This document shows positions 60,219 to 64,000 of a stretch of 64,000 nt of DNA, piece after piece. The notes under the pieces are model-generated. The model ran no database searches. It was not told the origin of the DNA and saw nothing but the letters and a program-made list of their open reading frames with translations. A program made the translations under genes and the position numbers. How positions within the stretch are numbered: the first letter of the stretch is position 1; each line of letters begins with the position of its first letter. The DNA comes from an uncultured Caulobacter sp. GTDB taxonomy: Bacteria > Pseudomonadota > Alphaproteobacteria > Caulobacterales > Caulobacteraceae. The stretch spans positions 20,066-84,065 of the forward strand of contig CALALX010000003.1 of NCBI GenBank assembly GCA_937925635.1. The letters run 5' to 3'.

Positions 60219-60373
60219 CCCTCCCTGGAGCGTAGCGAGGGGGAGGTGGCCGGCGGAGCCGGTCGGAGGGGAGTCGGTGCACGGCCTTCCTTCGCGGTGC
60301 TGACGAGTCACCGCGCGGCATCTCCCCTCCACCATGCTTCGCATGGTCCCCCTCCCCAGCAAGCTGGGAAGGA
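60219..60373. repeat. Palindromic intergenic repeat (CCTCCCTGG...GGGAGG type)
   Basis: The block CCTCCCTGGAGCG...CGAGGGGGAGG and the mirrored TCCCCTCCACCATGCTTCGCATGGTCCCCCTCCCC contain several nested hairpins. The 60211-60563 gap also holds the small open frame and terminator listed below. Confidence 0.7.
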
Positions 60374-60388
60374 TGCTATAGGAACCCC

Positions 60389-60475
60389 ATGGCCATCCGC
60401 CCCACCCGCACCGTCCAGCAACAACGCCAGCTCATGCTGGCGGCCGTTGCGCGTGCGCGGAGGATCGGGGCCTAG
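60389..60475 (+). CDS. Possible 28-residue small ORF
   Basis: ATG to TAG gives a 28-residue basic peptide (MAIRPTRTVQQQRQLMLAAV, then ARARRIGA), with AGGA upstream. A strong hairpin follows 22 bases later. It may be a leader or a small protein, but at this length and GC content chance is plausible. No family is recognised. Confidence 0.35.
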   Translation: MAIRPTRTVQQQRQLMLAAVARARRIGA

Positions 60476-60497
60476 CCCGAACCACCTCACGAACACC

Positions 60498-60530
60498 GAA
60501 GAACCCGCCGGCGATCCCGGCGGGTTCTTC
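60498..60530 (+). terminator. Strong hairpin (terminator or attenuator)
   Basis: The 14-base perfect arms GAAGAACCCGCCGG (60498-60511) and CCGGCGGGTTCTTC (60517-60530) enclose five bases. It lies after the 28-residue frame and 33 bases before the next start. It may end the upstream transcript or act as an attenuator. Confidence 0.65.
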
Positions 60531-60563
60531 GTTCGGGCGCCGGCTCATGCCAAGGAGCCGACC

Positions 60564-61025
60564 ATGACCACCCATCCGACTTTCACCGACGACGCCGACC
60601 TCGCCGCCATCGCCGACGGCGTGATCGCGCGCACGTTGCCCAAGCCCGCTTGGACCCATGCCGCGCACTTCGCGGCGGCGGTCTGGATCGTCCTGCGCCG
60701 CCCGGACCTCGATCCCGAGCGCGACATGCCGGGTCTGATCCGCGCCTACAACGAGGCGACGGAGACGCCGAACACCGACACCGGCGGCTACCACGAGACG
60801 ATCACGCAAGCTTCGATCGGCGCCGTCCGCGCGGTGATCGCCGCTCTGCCGCCGGAGACCCCGCCGCACGCGGTGCTCAACGCCCTTCTGGCCGACCGCT
60901 ACGGCGACAAGCACTGGCCGCTGGCCTACTGGTCCCGCGAGCGGCTGTCTTCGGTCGAGGCGCGGCGCGGTTGGGTGGAACCGGACCTCGAGCCATTGCC
61001 CTTCGCGTTGCCCCCGCAAGCCTGA
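60564..61025 (+). CDS. Conserved hypothetical protein
   Basis: This 153-residue protein has its start at ATG 60564, with AAGGAG upstream. It appears mainly helical and soluble, with patterns TLPKPAWTHAAHFAAAVWIVLRR and GGYHETITQASIGAVRAV, containing several His residues. The length and the ALLADRYGDKHWPLAYWSRERL ending suggest a conserved family, but I cannot name it. The function is unknown. It is monocistronic between repeats. Confidence 0.75.
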   Translation: MTTHPTFTDDADLAAIADGVIARTLPKPAWTHAAHFAAAVWIVLRRPDLDPERDMPGLIRAYNEATETPNTDTGGYHETITQASIGAVRAVIAALPPETPPHAVLNALLADRYGDKHWPLAYWSRERLSSVEARRGWVEPDLEPLPFALPPQA

Positions 61026-61037
61026 CCCACTCCGATG

Positions 61038-61116
61038 GTCCCCGCGAAGGCGGGGATCCAAGCCGCCTCTGCAGCGAGCTCAAATCTGCTTGGGCCCCCC
61101 GCCTGCGCGGGGGCGG
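61038..61116. repeat. Palindromic intergenic repeat (GTCCCCGCG type)
   Basis: GTCCCCGCGAAGGCGGGGATCC at the left and GGCCCCCCGCCTGCGCGGGGGC at the right are each hairpins separated by CAAGC and GCTTGGG complementary blocks. It is a well-known alphaproteobacterial style of repeat. Confidence 0.7.
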
Positions 61117-61174
61117 TCGGGAAAAAGGGTCAATCATGCACGCGAAGCCCCAAAGTCGGTCCTATATTGCAACC

Positions 61175-62176
61175 ATGGCCACGCTCTCCGTTCTCGACCT
61201 CGCCCCCGTCGTCCAGGGCTCGACCGTCAAACAGGCGCTGCACAACAGCCGGGATCTCGCCCAGCACGCGGAAGAGTGGGGGTACAACCGGTTCTGGCTG
61301 GCCGAGCACCACAACATGCGCGGCATCGCCAGCGCGGCGACCAGCGTCCTGATCGCCCATGTGGCGGAGGGAACCTCGACGATCCGTGTCGGCGCCGGCG
61401 GCGTCATGCTGCCCAACCACGCACCGCTGCAGATCGCCGAGCAGTTCGGGACCCTGGCCGAGCTCTATGGGCCGCGCATCGACCTGGGCCTCGGCCGCGC
61501 GCCGGGGACCGACCAGCTGACCGCCCGCGCCCTGCGCCGGACCATGGTCGGCGACGTCGACCGCTTCCCGCAGGACGTCGTCGAGCTGCTGCATTTCCTC
61601 AAGCCCGCGGTTCCCAACCAGGGCGTGGTCGCCACGCCCGGGGAGGGGACCAATGTGCCGGTCTGGATCCTCGGCTCCAGCCAGTTCGGGGCGCACCTCG
61701 CCGCCGCGCTCGGCTTGCCCTACGCCTTCGCCTCCCACTTCGCGCCGCAGGAGATGGAGGCCGCCATCGCCGCCTATCGCGCCAAGTTCGAGCCGTCGGA
61801 GTACCTCGACAAGCCCTACGTCATGCTCGGCGTGAACGTCATCGCCGCCGACACCGACGAGGAGGCGAGGTTCCTGTTCACCTCGTTGCAGCAGGCGTTC
61901 GTCAACATGGCCATGGGCACGCCCGGCCGCCTGCCGCCGCCGCTGGAAGGCTTCGGCGACCGGCTTGACGCCATGGCCTCGGCCCGGCTGGCGCAGGCCC
62001 TCCGCTGTTCGATCGTCGGCGGGCCGGAGACGGTGGCCAAGGGCCTCGCCGACTTCGTGGCCTACACGGGCGCGGACGAGCTGATGGTCACCGCCTCGGT
62101 CCACGACCACGCCAAGCGCCTTCGCTCGTTCGAGATCACGGCGCAGGCGCACCGGGCGGTGGTCGAGGGGGCGTAG
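61175..62176 (+). CDS. LLM class flavin-dependent oxidoreductase (luciferase-like)
   Basis: The protein has 333 residues. The sequence LSVLDLAPVVQGSTVKQAL at the start and FWLAEHHNMRGIASAATSVL is the MsnO8-type luciferase-like monooxygenase family. A VGAGGVMLPNHAPLQIAEQFG stretch follows. It uses reduced FMN to oxygenate or desulfonate a substrate that cannot be told. The ATG at 61175 fits the family start; an upstream ATG at 61136 has a better AAAGGG site. Confidence 0.9.
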   Translation: MATLSVLDLAPVVQGSTVKQALHNSRDLAQHAEEWGYNRFWLAEHHNMRGIASAATSVLIAHVAEGTSTIRVGAGGVMLPNHAPLQIAEQFGTLAELYGPRIDLGLGRAPGTDQLTARALRRTMVGDVDRFPQDVVELLHFLKPAVPNQGVVATPGEGTNVPVWILGSSQFGAHLAAALGLPYAFASHFAPQEMEAAIAAYRAKFEPSEYLDKPYVMLGVNVIAADTDEEARFLFTSLQQAFVNMAMGTPGRLPPPLEGFGDRLDAMASARLAQALRCSIVGGPETVAKGLADFVAYTGADELMVTASVHDHAKRLRSFEITAQAHRAVVEGA

Positions 62177-62191
62177 AACCTGCCTCGCTTC

Positions 62192-62404
62192 GTCATGGCC
62201 CGACTCGTTCGGGCCACCCGTGCGTGGTGAGTGAGCCGGTTCACTGCGTGCTTCGACACGCGACCTGCGGTCGCTGCTCAGCATGACTATGGTGGGTAGC
62301 CGTCAATCTACGTCATCCTGAGCAGCCCGCGCAGCGGGCGTGTCGAAGGACGCACCGCCCGTCCGTCGCGCTGCTGGCCGGCCCGAACACGCCGGGCCAT
62401 GACC
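62192..62404. repeat. Composite palindromic repeats between convergent genes
   Basis: GTCATGGCCCG at the left pairs with CCGGGCCATGAC at the right end. Nested between them is a second repeat, TGCGTGCTTCGACACGC...GCTCAGCATGAC mirrored by GTCATCCTGAGCAGC...GCGTGTCGAAGGACGC (62245-62355). Both are intergenic repeats of alphaproteobacterial type. Confidence 0.75.
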
Positions 62405-62425
62405 GACTGTCGGACGGGAAAATCG

Positions 62426-63997
62426 TCAGACCTTCCGCCCCAGCGCCACGTAGTCGTCCCGCAGTTCGCGCTTCAGCACCTTGCCGATGTGGCTGCGCGG
62501 CAGGACGTCGATCAGCACGACGTCGGCGAGGCGCTGGGTCTTGCCGACCTGCCCGTTGGTGAAGGCCTTGAGCTCGTCGGGCGTCGCGCTGGCTCCGGCC
62601 TTCAGCGCGCAATAGGCCACCGGCGTCTCGCCCCAGGCGTCCGATGGAGCGGCGATCACCGCCGCCTCGGCGACCGCGTCGTGCTTCATCAGCACGGCCT
62701 CCAGGTCGCTCGGATAGACGTTGAAGCCGCCGGTGATGATCATGTCCTTGCGGCGGTCCATCAGGGTCAGGAAGCCGTCCTCGTCCAGCTTTCCGACGTC
62801 GCCTGTGCGGATATAGACCTCGCCGGTCTTCGGATCGGTCCACTGGGCCTCGGCGGTTTTCTTCGGCTGGTTGTGATAGCCGCTCATCGTCGCCGGCGAG
62901 CGGCCGACGATCTCGCCGACCTCGTTTGGGCCGACTTCGTTCCCGTCCTCGTCGATCAGCTTGATGATCGCGCCCGGGCTGACCTGTCCGACCGTGTGCA
63001 GCTTGTCGGGATACAGGTGGGCCTGCAGCATGAAGCCGCCGCCGCCCTCGGTCATGCCATAGTATTCGGTCAACCCGCCCGGCCAGCGGGTGATCGCCTG
63101 CCGCTTCAGCTCGGCCGCGAACGGCGCGCTGGTCGCGAACTTCATCACGAAGCTCGATAGGTCGTATTTGTCGAAGTCCGGGTGCTCGAGCAGCCGGCGA
63201 TACTGCACCGGCACCAGCATGGCGTGGGTGACCCGCTCGCGCTGGGCGGTCTCCAGCCACTTCACGGTGTCGAACTTGGGGATCATGACCATGGTCCCGC
63301 CGCCCGCCAGGGTCGGGAAGAAGCAGACCAGGGTGGTGTTCGAATAGAGCGGCGTGGAGATGAAGCCGACCGCGTCCGGGCCATAGCCGATGCCGTCGGC
63401 CCGCGGCGCGACGTGCCGCCAGCGCATGCCGTGGCTCTGCACGATGCCCTTGGGCGTGCCGGTCGTGCCGGAGCTGTAGATAATGTTGAACGGGTCCTTC
63501 GGCCCGATCTCGACGGGCGAAGGACGGGCGCCCTCGGGCGGGAGCCATTGCTGGAAGGGCAGGCCGGCGTCGGAGCCGTCGAGCGAGATCTGCGTCGTGA
63601 CGCAGTCGCCCAGCTTGTCGCCCATCTCGGCGGCCACGGCGGCGTCGAGGAAGAACAGGCTGGCCCCGCTGTCATTGACCATGGCCACGATCTGGTCGGG
63701 CGTCGAGGACGGCGCGATCGGCGCCACCGCCGCCCCCGCGCGCAGGCCCCCGAGGAACAGCGCCGCGTACTCGATCGAAGTGGATGCGCAGACGGACAGC
63801 GCCTGGCCCGGCCTCACACCGTCCCGCTGCAGCCCGGCCGCGACCCGGTCCATCAGGGCGTCGAGCTCGGCGTAGCTCAGCGACCGCCCCTCCTGAACCA
63901 GCGCCCTGTGCGTCGGCTTCTCCAGCGCGTGCATCCGGATGAGGTCGGGCACGGTCCCGAAGTCGGCGGCGATCATGGCTTCGAGGGTGGGGTTCAT
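62426..63997 (-). CDS. AMP-binding acyl-CoA/fatty acid ligase
   Basis: The protein has 523 residues. The adenylation P-loop YSSGTTGTPKGI (about residues 169-180), TEYYGMTEGG, and TGDVGKLDEDGFL are the ANL superfamily motifs, and the C-terminal lysine loop LPRSHIGKVLKRELR is intact. It activates a carboxylic acid to acyl-CoA via an acyl-AMP intermediate. The chain length is unknown. It is monocistronic; its start is three bases from the window end, so upstream context is not visible. Confidence 0.93.
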   Translation of the reverse strand: MNPTLEAMIAADFGTVPDLIRMHALEKPTHRALVQEGRSLSYAELDALMDRVAAGLQRDGVRPGQALSVCASTSIEYAALFLGGLRAGAAVAPIAPSSTPDQIVAMVNDSGASLFFLDAAVAAEMGDKLGDCVTTQISLDGSDAGLPFQQWLPPEGARPSPVEIGPKDPFNIIYSSGTTGTPKGIVQSHGMRWRHVAPRADGIGYGPDAVGFISTPLYSNTTLVCFFPTLAGGGTMVMIPKFDTVKWLETAQRERVTHAMLVPVQYRRLLEHPDFDKYDLSSFVMKFATSAPFAAELKRQAITRWPGGLTEYYGMTEGGGGFMLQAHLYPDKLHTVGQVSPGAIIKLIDEDGNEVGPNEVGEIVGRSPATMSGYHNQPKKTAEAQWTDPKTGEVYIRTGDVGKLDEDGFLTLMDRRKDMIITGGFNVYPSDLEAVLMKHDAVAEAAVIAAPSDAWGETPVAYCALKAGASATPDELKAFTNGQVGKTQRLADVVLIDVLPRSHIGKVLKRELRDDYVALGRKV

Positions 63998-64000
63998 GGT

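Overview
The window is a GC-rich (about two-thirds GC by eye) chromosomal segment of an alphaproteobacterium. It is almost certainly a member of the Caulobacteraceae, most likely Phenylobacterium or Caulobacter. The evidence is CtrA (231 residues, C-terminal Ala-Ala), SciP/DUF1153, the fliF-fliG-fliH-fliN-flbD-flhA operon, sigma-54 class flagellar promoters, and a dense cluster of GANTC (CcrM methylation) sites ahead of ctrA. The genus call is inference. No tRNA, rRNA or CRISPR was seen.

Layout. 1-7.2 kb: the end of egtB with egtD (ergothioneine synthesis), then lipid-type enzymes (two double-hotdog thioesterase-like proteins, a P450, a DapA-family lyase, an SDR) and accA. 7.2-12.2 kb: a membrane protein, a variant response regulator coupled to an unknown protein, a flavin oxidoreductase, a lipoprotein hydrolase and DUF4167. 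12.4-17.2 kb: prmC and prfA (a release factor and its methylase) separated by MOSC, serine-hydrolase and TetR genes. 17.4-22.4 kb: an M23 peptidase, then a complete arsenic island (arsI, arsR, LMW-type arsC, acr3, glutaredoxin-type arsC) and a DUF4287/DUF5655 gene. 22.4-29.9 kb: an M28 membrane peptidase, a secreted protein with four cyanovirin-N-like repeats and a beta-gamma-crystallin domain, ctrA, mnmA, an AbrB/VapC toxin-antitoxin pair and a methyltransferase.

30-45.2 kb is the flagellar and cell-cycle block. flgK-flgL run leftward and fliK-flgD-flgE rightward from one divergent intergenic region that carries two sigma-54 promoters and candidate FlbD sites. Next come sciP (a CtrA inhibitor) and fliF-fliG-fliH-fliN-flbD-flhA, each preceded by a candidate CtrA box. 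fliI-fliJ lie at 50.2-52 kb on the opposite strand, and a GH10 xylanase gene is translationally coupled to fliJ. Thus ctrA, sciP and flbD, which act in sequence in flagellar and cell-cycle control, lie within 17 kb.

45.3-64 kb is mixed: a TetR-SRPBCC-membrane protein operon with a tandem operator, a crotonase, and a small AT-rich insertion (52.2-53.0 kb) flanked by a 196-bp direct duplication of a VOC gene end. Then follow an HxlR regulator divergent from a thiolase with a palindromic operator between them, an aminotransferase-amidase-oxidoreductase group, a luciferase-like monooxygenase and an acyl-CoA ligase. Dispersed palindromic intergenic repeats of several families punctuate this half.

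The observations most worth pursuing are the eight GANTC sites ahead of ctrA, the duplicated-VOC insertion with its REPIN-like hairpin and orphan membrane protein, the cyanovirin-repeat secreted protein, and the xylanase fused to the fliIJ operon.
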